64,000 nt of DNA from Candidatus Mesenet endosymbiont of Phosphuga atrata (GCF_964020175.1 NZ_OZ026541.1:744001-808000), one strand, 5' to 3'. Numbered from the stretch's first letter, positions 1 to 10,456 are shown. Made by a program: numbers and translations. The notes: generated by a model not told the origin, from the sequence alone.

Positions 1-3000
1 CAGAAAATTACACCTCTTTCCATCAGTCTTATCTAATGCTGATCTTAAATCGTTGCTTTTTAACAGTTCTTTAAAGCACTTAGACTTCTTATCAAAAAGA
101 TAATCATTTGACAAATCACCATTAAAGCATGAGGAAACAACACTATGAAACGGATTAAAGAGTGTTCCATAGTATTTTTTATAACCTTTTTCATTATTAT
201 GGATAATCTTTGCCAAATCATCAACTGAACCACTGTCTAATAGAGAATCTAATTCTCTTTTAAAAGATCCATTAATTTGCTCTTCAGTTTTTGCTAAGTT
301 ATCTACTGTTTGTTTAATCTCATTATTAACATTAACATCTTCAAGAATATCTTTTACTGATTTACCTTCTTTATTTTTCTTAATTAGAGAAAAACCTTGA
401 TCAATCAAAGGCTGAATGTAACCGATAAGTGTATTATCTTCTTCAACCATTTGTGCTAATTTATGCAGCAAGGTGTTTCCTTCACTATCGACAAATCTAG
501 GATCCCATAAATTTTCGTTCTCTAAAATGATTCCCCTTATAAGAGGCAACTCATTGCTAGTAAAAACACGATCAGCAATTGATTTGCCATTTAAATTCTT
601 ACAGTTTGTATAGAATACGTCTTGTGATATTTTTAATCGATGCAAATTTTTTGCATTATGTCCATAATCTTCTATCTTATTATCTAATTCACATATTTGC
701 TCATAACACTCATTTTTACTTGAAGAGAGTTCCTGATATGATTGTTCAATTTCTTTTGCTTTTAAATCTATAAAAATTTGCCGCTCATCTGGTTGTAATT
801 TTGCCAAATTTTGACCATATTGCTGTACATTAAAAAGTCCTTTATCTTGAAAAGCCCTTTCTATTTCTTCCCAAATCTCTTGACCATGACCATTCTTTTC
901 GCTTTCTTTTGTATATTGCTTAAAATAACTTTGATAAGCTTTGGTTTTAGTTTCATCTGTTATTCCAAATTTATTAATAATGTCACAAATTACTTTTTTT
1001 ACTTTTAACTCTGATATATTATTTAACAATTTTGTATGTTCTTGATACAAGATATCCCCTTCTTTCATCCAAAACTTATATTCCTTCTCCTTTGGAAAAG
1101 TATCAAACTTCCGATTTAATTCCTCTTGCTGTACAAAAATGTCTTTCCTGGCATTACTTACTTTTACTTCTTCTTCAACGAGAAAAAGGTCATCTTTGGA
1201 ACTTGTATAAGAACCTTGATCTTTCACAAGAAAGTTAAGCAATGTATTTACATCTACCTTATCAGATGAACCTTTCTGTGCTTTTATATGCAGAAAACTC
1301 AACGCATTTTGTAATAGGCTTTGCTTCTTTTCCTCAGTGTCTGATAAAACCTCTTTTATAGATTGTGATAAGACCTTTGTTTTACTTATATTATTAATAT
1401 GCTCCTGTGAATTTGGAGCAATGGTATTTGCAACAATTTCACGAACTTTAGCTGTTTTACCAGTACCATCTCCAGCAATTGTACTGGCAATTTTATTAAC
1501 AACTTTTCCTTTCATGTTGTCAAAGACTGTCTTTTGCACAGAATCAAAGTTATTAGATGAAATTGCATTAGACAGAAGCTTTACTGCATCTTCTTCTGTA
1601 AGTTGATTCTTTTTATGTTTAAACTCATTTTCCAAGAGTTGATTTATAATTTTAGGAGTCTCATCTCGATCTGTACATTTTGCTGCAGTAGCAAGTAAAC
1701 TATCGCCTTTATCATTAATAGATCTAGTCAATTCAGGATAATCCTTTAGCAATTTTTGATACTCATAACTGCTATCAATGGAATCTTTCATAGCACTTAA
1801 AATTAATAAATGTGCTATACTATCACCAGCTTTGGTTTTAGATTCTAAATTTCCACCTCTTTCCTTAAGTAAATCATATATTTCCTTATGACCTAATTTA
1901 GCAGCTATTTGAAATGGTGTATAACCTTTAGCATCATATTCATTAACAGCAAATTTTATATCACCTATTTTTTCTAGTATGGTATTAACTATGTTTGCAT
2001 TACCACTTCTTACTGCTGCATGAAGAGCAGTTTCTTCTAGCTCACCAGATTTTTTAATAATTGCATAACGCTCTATAACATTTTCTATATTTGTAAATAG
2101 ATCGAAACTATTACTGCCAATTATATCATGCAACAAAGTAGTGCCTTGACTCACTATAGAAAGAAAGGATCTATCTTTTCCTACTTGTGACTTTATAAAC
2201 TTACTAATTTCACCTGCTTCTCTTGACCCTTCCTTATGCAAATTGTAAATACCACTTTTAACTATATCATTTAAAAACCCATACTTTAGAAGCTCTCCTT
2301 GCGATTTCTGATCTAATTTGCTAAAATTCTTAATCGATTTATCTGCTATTTTTGCTGTTAAATCTCTGTTAATTTCACTTCTTAACGCAAATTTAAGTGC
2401 CGTTTCATCACCTAATAGATTAGAGTCTAAGGTATCAGGGCTGCATTGCTCAAGAATCCAATGATTTTGATCTACTAGTTTTTCTATTAGACTATTATTA
2501 CCAGATAGAATTGCTCTATAAAGAGGTACAGTTGCTTTTGGGTTATATTTTAAAAGATCAATACAGATGTCAGAAAATCTATTATCTTGTAAAGCAAGCT
2601 CAAAAGGAGTGATGCCTTTGTCATCTTGCTTATCAAAATCAGCTCCATTTTCTACTAAAAATTCTACTGCCTTCCTATTACCATTACTTATTGCTAAATG
2701 CAGTGGTGTTTTGCCATCTTTATCTTGAAGGTTTAGTATATCATTTTTAGGAAATTTATTAATGAAGTACTTCAAAGCATAAGTATTACCACACTCTGCA
2801 GCTTTATGTATAGGAGTCGTAAATCTTCCACTAAAGGTTTCGAAATCTATTCCTTGACCAAGCAAAAAGTCAAATATTTTTTTATTGTCAGAATCTTTGG
2901 AAATTGAAGCTGTTAAAGCATTCATTGAGACTTTACTTGATACCTTGTTCTTTTCTTTTAGTAATTCAAGTATATGATTCACTGTGTGTACATTATTATG

Positions 3001-6000
3001 CCCACACGCAAGATTCAATAACCCAGATTTCTCTAACCTATTTTCTTTATCATAGCGATTATTGTAATTTAATAAATTTAACTGATCTTCTTTGTTCTTA
3101 ATCTTTTCATTATATTTATCTTGTAAATTGAATACTCTCTCAATAACTCTTTTATTACCAAATGAAGCTGCTGATTTGATCAGTCTACAATCATTTGCAA
3201 TCAACAAATTCCTTATAGTTTCTTTGTTATGATTTGCAATAACATCGAGAGCTTTTTCAAAAAAGCCATAATGACCTTTCTCTGAAGCCAAATCCAATGG
3301 ATTCTTATTATCTTTATTAACCTGTTGTAGAGCTTTAACAAGCGATTTTTTATTATCTTTAAATTTAAAGAATATATCATTAAGCAATTCTGCTTTGTTT
3401 GACTGCAAAATTGTATGCAATACATTATTTTTCTCTGTCCCATATTGCTTATTAACTATAAAGCTATCTTTTGCATCAAGAAAATGATTATACATTGGTA
3501 AATTATCAGCAATAATTGCAGCCTGAATTGGACTGCCAATAGAGGCTATATCATCTGACGATGCCGAAATAGCAGTTCGCCCTTCTACTTTGCTGTAAGC
3601 TTTTTCTATTTCTTTCCAATAATCTGGTGTACCTAAAGCTGCAGTTAAGGTTATTAAGTTATGACCATTACTATTTAAAAGTGAACGTAGGTTATACTTA
3701 GGATCTATCTTCTCCAAAGCAGCTTTAAACTTTTCCTCATTGCCAGACTTAATAATATCAGCATAAAATGATAAATTACCATAGTTGTCTGTATTAAAGT
3801 TTTTTGCTTCTTTTTCTTGCTCTTTATTGTTGATATAAGGACTAAAAATCGAATCTATCTTTAATCTATCTGATTCATTAAAACCTTTCTTACGTAATAT
3901 CTTTTCTAACTCTTGCGCCAAATCTTTAGCCCATGGATCTTTCCTATTATTTATATTATCTACAAAACCTAAAAACGCGGATTGTACTTCATCTGCTGTT
4001 TTACCATCTTGATTTCTATAAATTTCATTATGCTTACGAATGATATATTGAACAACTTTAGACTGAAAATTCTCAGCTGCAGCCTCCAGTAAGCTCTTAC
4101 CACTTATATCTGTCTTATATATAAGATCATTATCATAATTAACAAAAAATTCTAGCTTAGAGACATCACCATCCCTTGCTACAGCAAATGCTACTTTGCT
4201 TAGATCTTCACTCTTTGTTACACTATCATTTGAATAAAAAAACTTCCCTATATCACCTACTGGTGCAGAACACAAAAATTTATATAATAATGAGTTATCA
4301 ATCTCATATTTTTGTGGATTTGTTAATTCCGATTTGAAATTTTCCCTTATTTGTCCTATTTTCTTCTTCTGTTCATCACTTAATTGTGGCGATTGAGGTT
4401 GCTGAATTTGAGCGTCTAACCTTTCTCTTATGGGTCTAAAATTTTCTTCACTTAATGTTTGTTCAAGCTTATTAATTTGTTCTAAATTAACAGTAGTTAC
4501 TTGATCACTCTCCGTACTACTATTTTTTAGTATTGATCTAATCTCCTTTATACTTTTTTCATCACCTTGACACAAATCATAAATTTGCTCAATTGAATCA
4601 CTACCTAGATTAGCCGTTTGCTCAGCCCGGGAATTTTCTTTTCCTGCAAGAATCTTGTTTATTAAAATTTGAGAAGGAATTTTATCAATTATTGCTTCAC
4701 CTATAGCTTGCGCAGTTTGTACATGAGTATTTCTTATCTTTGAACAATTAAAACTTTCAAATCCCTTACAATAATCAATCTTTCCTGTCTCTTTAGCATC
4801 ATTTATTAGACCATCAGGTAAAATCTGCTCAATATCAAATTTCTTAATATTATTACTACTGTTTCCTAACAATCCTTGAAGCTTTTCCTTTTGAGAGTAT
4901 ATAGCCCTGGCAACTTCAGAAGAGAGAGGACCACAAGAATTGCCATCATGTTGAATTTTAGTAGTAGAAACATATATATTATCTACAACTCCTTCTGTAG
5001 CCTCTTTAATAACTGCAGAAGGCTCATTGGCTCCATAAGGATCAACTACTAATAGATTACGTCTTCCTTCCTCATTTTTAAAAAAGTAGAGAACAACCCA
5101 GTGTGGGCTACTATTTCCTTCTTTATCAACGGGATTACGTCTGATGTATATAACATCTTCACTACAATGAGATACTTCCTTCAATTCATGAGATAGTGAT
5201 CTTTGCTGACCATGAGTACCAGATTGTACAAAGATTTTAGGAGAGCAATTGCCTTCTTCTATTGTTAAATCAACCAAAGAGGCTAAAATTCCACCAGTGT
5301 CATACCACCCACGACTACCAGCTGATGTAAACAAACCTGCAATATTAGAAGTGATCTTCTCTTTTTGATTAATCTGGTGAGATTCTTGAATCCTACCACT
5401 TTTAAGTAAAACATCTATCTTTAATTGAGCTGATTTTGCAGTTAGTTTTGCAAACATCTCTGGGTTGTTTTTATATGCATAATCCAAAGGTGCGTTGCCT
5501 GCGCTATTTTGTCTTTCAAGTAAACCAGGTATTCTCTTTGCTTCCCCTAATTTATCAAATGATAAATAGTTTTTAACTAGTTTATATTGGTTAAGGCATT
5601 GGTCGGCAAGTTTATCATCTGCATAATCTATTGCTAAATACATCATTTTACTGAATAGATTGAATAATTCACCACTTGTAAAACGACTGTCTTTAGTCTC
5701 ATGTGATTTTATATAATCAGACAAAATGCTTTGATCATTTGCAACAAAATCAGCGAATCTTCTAGGACATTTTTTAATAAGCTCTTTATAATTTTTAACA
5801 AAAAAATCACCTTTATCTTTTATTCCTAACGATTTTAGAAGATTGTTTTTATCATGTTCAATAGCAGAAAAAGCTATTTCAGTTCTTTCTTCCTCACCAC
5901 CTAATTTTTCATATAGAAAATCTAATGACTTCTCAGAAACATCTTTTAAAGAAAGTGCATGATGCAATAGGTTATTGCCATTTTTGTCAAGTACGGACCA

Positions 6001-6288
6001 GTTGATGTTTTCATAATTTTTAAAAACCTCAAAGTAGTCTTTACCAGCATCAAGTGCTAAGAATAAGATCGAATTACCATTTTTACTTATTGCTTTATCT
6101 TTTATTTCATTTTTTAATCTACCAAATATTAGCTTAAAAATATCAACATTTTTCTTTCCTTCTAAGCAATATTGCAGTATTTCTGACTCATTACTAACAG
6201 TAAACAGAGATTGTTTATCATCTAGAAAGCTTTTTGCTTTTTCAAGATTATTGGAGTCTATAATTTCTTTAAAACGCTGAATAGACAT
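1..6288 (-). CDS. Giant ankyrin-repeat protein with Ulp1-like (C48) cysteine protease domain, 3' end outside window
   Basis: One open frame without a stop runs from the ATG at 6288 to the window edge, at least 2096 residues, so the C-terminus is not seen. Ankyrin-like segments lie near residues 66-115, 267, 730, 880, 1000, 1186-1230 (GKTPLHLA then KGITPFELA), 1415-1470 (TALHAAVRSGN, GYTPFQIAAKLG) and 1935. A Ulp1-type clan CE catalytic set is visible: His396 in HWVVLYF, Asp416 in VVDPYGAN, Gln446 and Cys452 in QHDGNSCGP. Family knowledge: such domains cleave ubiquitin-like modifiers, and bacterial versions are usually host-directed effectors; Wolbachia CidB also carries one. A Lys/Glu-rich helical stretch (about residues 1740-1880) looks coiled-coil. 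No signal peptide and no clear Shine-Dalgarno at the start. Secretion and host substrate are inference. The small plus-strand frames inside this gene are shadows. Confidence 0.9.
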   Translation of the reverse strand, partial: MSIQRFKEIIDSNNLEKAKSFLDDKQSLFTVSNESEILQYCLEGKKNVDIFKLIFGRLKNEIKDKAISKNGNSILFLALDAGKDYFEVFKNYENINWSVLDKNGNNLLHHALSLKDVSEKSLDFLYEKLGGEEERTEIAFSAIEHDKNNLLKSLGIKDKGDFFVKNYKELIKKCPRRFADFVANDQSILSDYIKSHETKDSRFTSGELFNLFSKMMYLAIDYADDKLADQCLNQYKLVKNYLSFDKLGEAKRIPGLLERQNSAGNAPLDYAYKNNPEMFAKLTAKSAQLKIDVLLKSGRIQESHQINQKEKITSNIAGLFTSAGSRGWYDTGGILASLVDLTIEEGNCSPKIFVQSGTHGQQRSLSHELKEVSHCSEDVIYIRRNPVDKEGNSSPHWVVLYFFKNEEGRRNLLVVDPYGANEPSAVIKEATEGVVDNIYVSTTKIQHDGNSCGPLSSEVARAIYSQKEKLQGLLGNSSNNIKKFDIEQILPDGLINDAKETGKIDYCKGFESFNCSKIRNTHVQTAQAIGEAIIDKIPSQILINKILAGKENSRAEQTANLGSDSIEQIYDLCQGDEKSIKEIRSILKNSSTESDQVTTVNLEQINKLEQTLSEENFRPIRERLDAQIQQPQSPQLSDEQKKKIGQIRENFKSELTNPQKYEIDNSLLYKFLCSAPVGDIGKFFYSNDSVTKSEDLSKVAFAVARDGDVSKLEFFVNYDNDLIYKTDISGKSLLEAAAENFQSKVVQYIIRKHNEIYRNQDGKTADEVQSAFLGFVDNINNRKDPWAKDLAQELEKILRKKGFNESDRLKIDSIFSPYINNKEQEKEAKNFNTDNYGNLSFYADIIKSGNEEKFKAALEKIDPKYNLRSLLNSNGHNLITLTAALGTPDYWKEIEKAYSKVEGRTAISASSDDIASIGSPIQAAIIADNLPMYNHFLDAKDSFIVNKQYGTEKNNVLHTILQSNKAELLNDIFFKFKDNKKSLVKALQQVNKDNKNPLDLASEKGHYGFFEKALDVIANHNKETIRNLLIANDCRLIKSAASFGNKRVIERVFNLQDKYNEKIKNKEDQLNLLNYNNRYDKENRLEKSGLLNLACGHNNVHTVNHILELLKEKNKVSSKVSMNALTASISKDSDNKKIFDFLLGQGIDFETFSGRFTTPIHKAAECGNTYALKYFINKFPKNDILNLQDKDGKTPLHLAISNGNRKAVEFLVENGADFDKQDDKGITPFELALQDNRFSDICIDLLKYNPKATVPLYRAILSGNNSLIEKLVDQNHWILEQCSPDTLDSNLLGDETALKFALRSEINRDLTAKIADKSIKNFSKLDQKSQGELLKYGFLNDIVKSGIYNLHKEGSREAGEISKFIKSQVGKDRSFLSIVSQGTTLLHDIIGSNSFDLFTNIENVIERYAIIKKSGELEETALHAAVRSGNANIVNTILEKIGDIKFAVNEYDAKGYTPFQIAAKLGHKEIYDLLKERGGNLESKTKAGDSIAHLLILSAMKDSIDSSYEYQKLLKDYPELTRSINDKGDSLLATAAKCTDRDETPKIINQLLENEFKHKKNQLTEEDAVKLLSNAISSNNFDSVQKTVFDNMKGKVVNKIASTIAGDGTGKTAKVREIVANTIAPNSQEHINNISKTKVLSQSIKEVLSDTEEKKQSLLQNALSFLHIKAQKGSSDKVDVNTLLNFLVKDQGSYTSSKDDLFLVEEEVKVSNARKDIFVQQEELNRKFDTFPKEKEYKFWMKEGDILYQEHTKLLNNISELKVKKVICDIINKFGITDETKTKAYQSYFKQYTKESEKNGHGQEIWEEIERAFQDKGLFNVQQYGQNLAKLQPDERQIFIDLKAKEIEQSYQELSSSKNECYEQICELDNKIEDYGHNAKNLHRLKISQDVFYTNCKNLNGKSIADRVFTSNELPLIRGIILENENLWDPRFVDSEGNTLLHKLAQMVEEDNTLIGYIQPLIDQGFSLIKKNKEGKSVKDILEDVNVNNEIKQTVDNLAKTEEQINGSFKRELDSLLDSGSVDDLAKIIHNNEKGYKKYYGTLFNPFHSVVSSCFNGDLSNDYLFDKKSKCFKELLKSNDLRSALDKTDGKRCNFL

Positions 6289-6503
6289 AATTATTTATAA
6301 ATACAGTTAATATTAATGATTATATAAAAAAGTTACTATTTTATTAATAAAATAGATTAATTATCATTGCAGCTAACAAACATTATTCTAATATAAAATT
6401 ATTAACTTATCAATTTGAATATGCTTAAATCAATATACTTTTTGTAAAAATACCACTATATATTATATAGCACATTGGATAAGTACTATCATCAATGTCG
6501 TAG

Positions 6504-6576
6504 TGATCCTGGCGCGAATCGAACGCGCGACACCTTGATTAAAAGTCAAGTGCTCTACCGGCTGAGCTACAGGATC
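6504..6576 (-). tRNA. tRNA-Lys (UUU)
   Basis: On the minus strand the cloverleaf folds with acceptor GATCCTG/CAGGATC, D stem GCTC/GAGC, anticodon stem CTTGA/TCAAG around loop CTTTTAA (anticodon TTT), and T stem GCGCG/CGCGC with loop TTCGATT. The discriminator base is A and CCA is not encoded. It lies between two minus-strand genes. Confidence 0.95.
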
Positions 6577-6619
6577 ATAAAAATGGATAGTGTAATATCT
6601 TACAATAAAAAAACAACTC

Positions 6620-7354
6620 TTATTTTCTCTCATTTAGCTTACAATTAGAATCAATTAAGCGTTTCCATGCTTGCCAATCACGCATACCTATGTCTTCCTC
6701 AAAAGATAAAAGATCACTTGCAGCTTTAAAACAAATTTCTTCTCTAGGTAGATTTACGGGCTGATTCATAGATAAGGTTAAACATTGGGTTTTGCATGCT
6801 TGCTCTAGATGATACGTATAGAACATCGCTTCCCAAATCGTTCTACCGCATATAATTGCCCCATGATTTTGCATCATCATAACAAAATTATCTTTTAAAT
6901 CGCTCACTATTTTATCCCCTTGCTCAGAGTTTAGTGCTAAAGAATCATATTTGTGATGCGAAACACGATTATAAAAATGCAATGCCCATTGACTCATAGG
7001 GAACAACCCTACTTTTATAGAAGCAACTGCAACAATAGCAGGAGTATGAAGATGAAATACTGCTTTAATGTCAGGTCGTTTTTGATAAATAGAACCATGA
7101 ATGACATACCCAGTTTTATTATACTGATACTCCTTACCTTCAATAATTTTCCCAGTAAATGAAACCTTCATAAGGTAATTCTCATGCACTTCACTAAAAC
7201 GCATGCCGAAAGGATAAATGTAATAATGATCCTCAACACGTGCGGATAAATGAGTGTAGGTATGATCATCAAGACCTAAATAAGATATAATCTGATATGC
7301 ATAAACTAGATCTTTCTTTACAGTATTTTTTACATTTTCTGATTTAGAGCCCAC
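6620..7354 (-). CDS. Class II aldolase/adducin family protein
   Basis: This 244-residue protein is about the usual length for the AraD/FucA/adducin fold. Metal-binding histidines are visible at His101 and His103 ([11 protein letters not shown]) and about His165 (MMQNHGAI), and the N-terminal THLSAR motif is typical. Family members are zinc-dependent aldolases, epimerases or dehydratases acting on phosphorylated sugars; several intracellular alphaproteobacteria keep one copy of unknown substrate. The start ATG at 7354 opens the conserved domain at once with no leader, so the product is cytosolic. The gene stands alone downstream of the IS5 remnant. The substrate cannot be told from sequence. 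Confidence 0.85.
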   Translation of the reverse strand: MGSKSENVKNTVKKDLVYAYQIISYLGLDDHTYTHLSARVEDHYYIYPFGMRFSEVHENYLMKVSFTGKIIEGKEYQYNKTGYVIHGSIYQKRPDIKAVFHLHTPAIVAVASIKVGLFPMSQWALHFYNRVSHHKYDSLALNSEQGDKIVSDLKDNFVMMMQNHGAIICGRTIWEAMFYTYHLEQACKTQCLTLSMNQPVNLPREEICFKAASDLLSFEEDIGMRDWQAWKRLIDSNCKLNERK

Positions 7355-7512
7355 AATAATATATATTTTGGATATAAATTTTACAATTATTACACATACA
7401 CACTTAGGTTACAAAAGAAATAGAAGATTACTTAAAATCTTATTCTTTTAAAACTATGCATAACAAAATTCTACCATCTCGAAATAGATATCAAAAAATA
7501 AATTTACAATTT

Positions 7513-7809
7513 TTACTTCTCTACTATATATTGAACATCTGAAAGTTTTTCCTCAATCTTCTTAAGATGCTCATCAATTTGTTTTAAATATATCTCTCTT
7601 AACTCAATTTCTTTTATTGAGCTTTACTTGGTTATTTTATATAGTCCCTCTATATGATCTGAAATATCATTTCCAATTTTCTCTATCTTACTTTTTATTC
7701 TATCTTCCATTAAATTATCATCTTTATCGTTAATTTCCTCAAATATACTTTCCACTTTTTGATTAGTATTCTCAGTATTTAGGAAATACTTATCCAAAAG
7801 TAAAAAATG
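7513..7809 (-). pseudogene. Fragment of a coiled-coil gene, cut by an IS5-type insertion and carrying an in-frame stop
   Basis: Reading leftward from the edge of the IS element (7809), one frame encodes a charged helical sequence (NTENTNQKVESIFEEINDKD) down to a TAA at 7624-7626. It then continues in the same frame with equally coherent coding (KEIELREIYLKQIDEHLKKI) to a second stop at 7513-7515. This is a nonsense-mutated remnant. Its upstream part is cut off by the IS end at 7810. It may belong with the fragment at 8621-9082 on the other side of the element, both being minus-strand and Lys/Glu-rich, but that join is inference. Confidence 0.5.
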
Positions 7810-8522
7810 TCTAGGTAGTTTCGACAATTATTGCAACCAAAGATAAATGCCAGCAAAAAAGATAAGAAAGCGATGACTAATTTGTCATAACAACTCTGCG
7901 GAAATGCTTGATTTTATTGAATCGATTAGATTTCTCTCTTTGTACAGCTCTTTATCGTATTCTCTCGGTTGTTGGAACGCGGTGGCATAACTGGCTCTGC
8001 ATTTACAGCTTCTGCGGCCTCAATCATGTAGTTTGCATCTTATCAGCGATTCCATATTCTTACCTTCTATCAGATCTAAAGCTTTTGCATAATCCGATCT
8101 GCAGTAACAAAAAATCTCAATGAAGCATGTAATTTGCTTGAAATTTAGAACGCCCCAACTCTTGCCCTTGCACTTTACATTTTTTTTCTTGCACCAGCTG
8201 CGTGTTGATATGATTGTTGAATCTATCATTCTGTATCTTCATTAACTGCTAAAGTATTGAAAATCATTTGCCATATACCGGATACCTCATGAATCTCTTA
8301 TTGACCATTTTCCATATTCTGCTGGCAAAGCTCTCCACTGTTCTACCTATCCACATTACTGCAGCTATAAATTTTCTGTTATCTTTTGCACTTCTGCCAC
8401 TTCTTTTTCTGGCAAGCTGTCTTTTATCCTATCCCACTCCCCCATCTTTCATGTCTTGCTTCTCTCACTTTTTAAAAGAAATATTATACCATTATCATTT
8501 TTTATTGTCGACACTACCTAGA
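7810..8522 (-). mobile_element. Degenerate IS5-type insertion sequence
   Basis: The element is bounded by terminal inverted repeats at 7810-7827 (TCTAGGTAGTTTCGACAA) and 8505-8522 (TTGTCGACACTACCTAGA), which match at 17 of 18 positions. Inside, minus-strand coding broken by frameshifts reads like an IS5-family transposase in order: WDRIKDSLPEKE, AKDNRKFIAAVMWIGR, IWKMVNKRF, MIDSTII, KNVKCKGKS, YAKALDLIEG, NYMIEAAEAV, and a C-terminal CYDKLVIAFLSFLLAFIFG. No single frame covers it, so it is inactive. I could not identify a clear target duplication. Confidence 0.8.
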
Positions 8523-8620
8523 TAAGCTTGCTGTGAAGCTAATTCTTGGTCTTTTTCCGATGCTCAAAAGTTTCGTTTCTTCCTTGTACTTTATTACCAT
8601 CAACTGAGTTTCCAATTTTA

Positions 8621-9082
8621 TCACATTGAAAGCTTTGAATTCAGGCCTAATGGATTGGATAATGAAACATCATAAAGATTTCTATTAGGTTGAGAGTGTT
8701 CTTTAGCCTGTTTGAGTTGTTTAAATATTTTAGTATCTGTACTTATATTCTTTTCAGCGTAATCATATAAGAGCTGCAATAACTTTCCACCAGCTTTGAT
8801 TGCAGCGTCAACAGTTGCACCTTTACCGCTAACATTTGGAGAATAATTTAAGCTTGGTTTAAAACCATATTTATTTTCCGGTTTCAGTAACTTTTCTACT
8901 CCTTTAAGCAATTCGTCTCGCTTACTTGTATCTTTTTCGTTTGCTGCTTCTTCTACTTTATTAAATAAAGCATTATCCTGCTGTAAATTCTTCGAATATT
9001 TTATCTCCGTCTTTTTCATACTCCTTAAAATTATTTTTCTTGCATATTTTGTTGAACCATGAAAAAAACTTACTTCTATCAA
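8621..9082 (-). CDS. Hypothetical protein, probable fragment of a larger broken gene
   Basis: This 153-residue frame is Lys- and Glu-rich (KVEEAANEKDTSKRDELLKG, then KLLQLLYDYAEKN). I recognise no family. After the TGA stop, coherent coding seems to continue in another frame (SVDGNKVQGRNETFEHRKKT) up to the end of the IS5-type element at 8522. The gene is therefore probably frameshifted and then interrupted by the insertion, with 7513-7809 as its possible distal piece. No signal peptide or membrane segment is seen. It could still yield a short protein, but a decaying remnant is more likely. Confidence 0.45.
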   Translation of the reverse strand: MIEVSFFHGSTKYARKIILRSMKKTEIKYSKNLQQDNALFNKVEEAANEKDTSKRDELLKGVEKLLKPENKYGFKPSLNYSPNVSGKGATVDAAIKAGGKLLQLLYDYAEKNISTDTKIFKQLKQAKEHSQPNRNLYDVSLSNPLGLNSKLSM

Positions 9083-9376
9083 TCGGCTTTTTTCCTAACA
9101 GATTGAAAATTCAGTTAAGTTAAATTAGATTTGACACAGTTTGTTGAACATTTCCACAAAATACTCAAGTAATTAACGCTATTGCTAGATCTGAATTAAA
9201 AGAGGCTACTTAATCAAAGTTACAGAAGAAGTAATAATTAATTTACCTCTTTTTATTTTTTTTGTTTTAGATTCTTTGATAAAATCTAAAGCTTCGATTT
9301 TATCATCAGTTATAACAAATTATTCAGCAGTATTTTATCATTTCAAATGCTTTATGTTGGACGTTAATTGTAGAGA
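9083..9376. other. AT-rich intergenic stretch, no gene seen
   Basis: These 294 bases between the fragment at 8621 and hemB hold no coherent reading frame, no RNA-like fold that I can see, and no clear promoter. The stretch is probably decayed sequence continuous with the IS5 neighbourhood. Confidence 0.4.
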
Positions 9377-10390
9377 TTATAAAAATTTGCACTGCCGATA
9401 TAGTCGACTTAATTCAGCAATTTCAAGAGCAGCATAAGTAAAAATAGACTTAGCACCAGCACGTTTAAAACTAAGTAATGATTCATATATTACTTTATCA
9501 TATTCAAGCCAACCTTTTTCTGACGCAGCTTTAAGCATTGCATATTCACCACTAACTTGATAGGCAAAAATCGGGATATCAAACTTATCGGCTGCAGCTC
9601 TAATCACATCTAAATATGGCATCCCAGGTTTTATCATGATAATATCTGCAGCTTCATCTATATCCATCTGAATTTCGCACATTGCTTCTTTTGTATTGCC
9701 AAAATCTAGCTGATAACTACTTTTATCAATTGAACTTGAAAATGAACACGAGCCTACTGCTTGCCGGAATGGTGCATAGAAACCTGAGCAATATTTTACT
9801 GCATAGGATAGTATCAGTACATCTTGAAAATTGCTATTGTCTAATGCTGTTCTTATCGCTTGAATTCTACCATCCATCATATCAGAAGGTGCAACTACAT
9901 CACATCCAGCAGCAGCTAACACTAATGCTTGTTTGCATAAGATAGGTATAGTTTCATCATTTGCAATCTTACCATCAATTACAACTCCGTCATGACCATG
10001 AATGCTATATGGATCAAGCGCAACATCTGCAATAATTCCTATATTGCTTTCAAATTCCGATTTTACCTGACGAATAGCGGAGCAAATTAAGTTGTCTGGA
10101 TTATACGCTTCACTGGCATTCTCAGTCTTAAAATTATTTTCAACAACAGGAAAAATAGCAATAGCATTGATACCTAAATTCTTAGCTTTTTCAATAACCG
10201 AAAGCAAATTTGCAATTGGATAGCATTTTATATTGGGTAAGCCAGTAATAGGCTCATAGATCTCTGTGCCGTTGTGCACAAATAGCGGCAAAATTAGATC
10301 ATTAATTGACAATTCATTTTCTCGCGTTAGGTTTAAAAGCCAATTGCTTAAACGTTTACGCCTTAATCTTATATTTGGAAAAGCAGTCAT
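9377..10390 (-). CDS. hemB: Delta-aminolevulinic acid dehydratase (porphobilinogen synthase)
   Basis: HemB condenses two 5-aminolevulinate molecules to porphobilinogen in haem synthesis, in the cytosol. At 337 residues it has full length. The two Schiff-base lysines are visible: Lys199 in SYAVKYCSGFYAPFR and Lys254 in IMIKPGMPYLD. The signature VAPSDMMDGRI is at residues 166-176. The N-terminus (RLRRKR then LILPLFVH) matches the family, which supports the ATG at 10390. The gene is monocistronic by appearance, with 66 bases to the upstream minus-strand gene. Intact key residues suggest a functional haem pathway enzyme. Confidence 0.97.
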   Translation of the reverse strand: MTAFPNIRLRRKRLSNWLLNLTRENELSINDLILPLFVHNGTEIYEPITGLPNIKCYPIANLLSVIEKAKNLGINAIAIFPVVENNFKTENASEAYNPDNLICSAIRQVKSEFESNIGIIADVALDPYSIHGHDGVVIDGKIANDETIPILCKQALVLAAAGCDVVAPSDMMDGRIQAIRTALDNSNFQDVLILSYAVKYCSGFYAPFRQAVGSCSFSSSIDKSSYQLDFGNTKEAMCEIQMDIDEAADIIMIKPGMPYLDVIRAAADKFDIPIFAYQVSGEYAMLKAASEKGWLEYDKVIYESLLSFKRAGAKSIFTYAALEIAELSRLYRQCKFL

Positions 10391-10456
10391 TTTATAAATT
10401 GTAATAAAACCTTAAAATTTATCAAATATTATAGATCAATATATTATTGCAAATCT

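Noticed and set aside
579-3443. Small plus- and minus-strand frames of 64-89 residues inside the giant gene
   Set aside because: All lie within the uninterrupted minus-strand frame; they have no ribosome sites and hydrophobic shadow composition.
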